Assembly (NCBI GenBank): GCA_005883175.1
Contig: VAYV01000228.1
Location: forward strand, 1-5,399
Source of the DNA: Actinomycetota bacterium
GTDB taxonomy: Bacteria; Actinomycetota; AC-67
Direction of reading: 5' to 3'
DNA length: 5,399 nt
The position numbers and the translations under genes are program-made. The notes below the pieces were generated by a model. The model was not told the origin of the DNA, did no database searches, and saw only the letters and a program-made list of their open reading frames with translations. Positions 4,691-5,399 of the stretch are shown piece after piece (the first letter of the stretch is position 1; each line of letters opens with the position of its first letter).

Positions 4691-5399
4691 GTGGCAGCTA
4701 CCGCGGGGGTCCGCAGGTCTGGGGACGCCGTCGAGGATTTCCTTCGCCACCTCGGCGGCGAACGGAACCTGTCCCAGAACACCGTCGCCGCGTACCGGCG
4801 CGATCTCGCGCAGTTCATCGAGTTCTGCGCGCGCCTTCACGTCGACCCGTTGCGGGCGGACGCGAAGGCGATCCGGCGTTTCCTCGCGCAGCGGATGACG
4901 CTCGGTGACGCGCGCACCAGCATCGCGCGCAAAGCGTCCTGCCTGCGCACGTACTACCGGTTCGTCGTCAGGCGGAAGCTTCGGCCGGACAATCCCGCGG
5001 CGCTCGTCACGGCGCCCAAGCGCGCGCGTACGCTCCCGCAAGTCATCAAGTCGTCCCAGGTCGATCGGCTGCTCGACTTGCCGCCCGACGACGATCCGTT
5101 CGGTACGCGCGATCGAGCGCTCCTCGAGATCCTGTACGGGGCCGGGGTCCGTGTCGGCGAGCTCGCGGCGCTGGACCTTGAAGATGTGGACTTCGCCGCC
5201 GCGCGCCTCCGGGTCTTCGGGAAGGGCAGGAAAGAGCGCTTGGTTCCGCTCGGGCAGCCTGGCATGGACTCGCTCCGCCGGTACATCACGCATGCGCGCG
5301 GCCGGACGATGCGGGAAGGTTCTCCGCCCGCGGCGCTGTTCTACAACCGCAAAGGTCGCCGGATCGGACAACGGGACGTGCGCGCGATGGTCGAGAAAT
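4691..5399 (+). CDS. xerC: XerC/XerD tyrosine recombinase, 3' end outside window
   Basis: Tyrosine site-specific recombinase of the Xer family, which resolves chromosome dimers at dif near the division septum. The frame starts at GTG 4691 behind a good AGGAG and stays open to the window end (236 full codons). The N-terminal SAM-like core-binding domain spans about residues 12-109: AVEDFLRHLGGERNLS, NTVAAYRRDLAQF, RKASCLRTYYRFVVRR, NPAALVTAPK. The linker RTLPQVIKSSQVDRLLD leads into the catalytic domain. The first catalytic Arg is R154 in LYGAGVRVGELAALDLEDVDF, and the catalytic Lys is K178 in VFGKGRKERLVPLG. The HxxR, H/W and Tyr nucleophile motifs would lie beyond 5399, so integrity cannot be judged. 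xerC is favoured over xerD because xerC follows dprA in the mycobacterial order; a phage-type integrase is unlikely in this syntenic setting. It appears to have its own promoter and is not tightly coupled to dprA. Confidence 0.9.
   Translation, partial: MAATAGVRRSGDAVEDFLRHLGGERNLSQNTVAAYRRDLAQFIEFCARLHVDPLRADAKAIRRFLAQRMTLGDARTSIARKASCLRTYYRFVVRRKLRPDNPAALVTAPKRARTLPQVIKSSQVDRLLDLPPDDDPFGTRDRALLEILYGAGVRVGELAALDLEDVDFAAARLRVFGKGRKERLVPLGQPGMDSLRRYITHARGRTMREGSPPAALFYNRKGRRIGQRDVRAMVEK

Noticed and set aside
4676..5371. Minus-strand open frame of 231 codons opposite xerC
   Set aside because: The plus strand has a convincing tyrosine recombinase with promoter and ribosome-binding site; the antisense frame has no family features.
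4691..5399. Xer-type recombinase as a sign of an integrated mobile element
   Set aside because: The gene sits at its usual actinobacterial place after dprA, and no attachment-site repeats or cargo genes are visible.
1..5399. Novel defence system, CRISPR array, tRNA or rRNA
   Set aside because: Every substantial coding region matches a known housekeeping or DNA-processing family, and no repeat-spacer pattern or tRNA/rRNA sequence was seen.

Overview
The window is a compact, high-GC, all-plus-strand bacterial gene cluster. Gene order and protein types point to an actinobacterium (Actinomycetota), probably a lineage outside the well-studied genera. The order lepB, rnhB, DUF2469, yraN, comM/yifB, dprA, xerC matches the Mycobacterium tuberculosis block that runs, on its own strand, from lepB (Rv2903c) to xerC (Rv2894c). 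There the block lies between rplS and rpsB-tsf, so rplS is expected just upstream and rpsB-tsf further downstream. The DUF2469 protein is itself close to an actinobacterial signature. The taxonomic call rests on synteny and remembered family features, not on a database search.

Layout. Bases 1-723 hold the 3' part of a type I signal peptidase (start lies before the window). After a 43-bp gap with a near-perfect 10-bp direct repeat comes RNase HII (767-1438). It overlaps by 4 bp with a DUF2469 gene (1435-1758). A 36-residue single-pass membrane microprotein gene (1783-1893) follows, preceded by a TANNNT box 7 nt before its ATG, as in leaderless actinobacterial promoters. A 102-bp spacer leads to the YraN/UPF0102 nuclease-like protein (1996-2355). 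The ComM/YifB AAA+ gene starts directly after its stop codon (2356-3763). That gene is broken in this sequence: around 2587-2596 the frame moves from +1 to +2, and about 35 conserved residues of the N-terminal domain are missing. DprA (3760-4614) overlaps the comM end by GTGA and is short at its N-terminus. A 76-bp spacer then holds a hairpin, a good sigma-A-type promoter (TTGACC-17-GATAGT) and a strong ribosome-binding site. These lead into a XerC/XerD tyrosine recombinase (4691-5399), cut by the window end before its HxxR and Tyr motifs.

How the genes fit together. The set combines envelope/secretion housekeeping (lepB), RNA-DNA hybrid removal (rnhB), DNA processing and natural transformation (yraN, comM, dprA) and chromosome dimer resolution (xerC). 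yraN-comM-dprA are so tightly packed that they probably form one transcript; xerC appears to have its own promoter. I see no defence island, mobile element, CRISPR array, tRNA or rRNA. The points most worth checking are the comM lesion, the leaderless microprotein, and the hairpin that overlaps the xerC -35 box.
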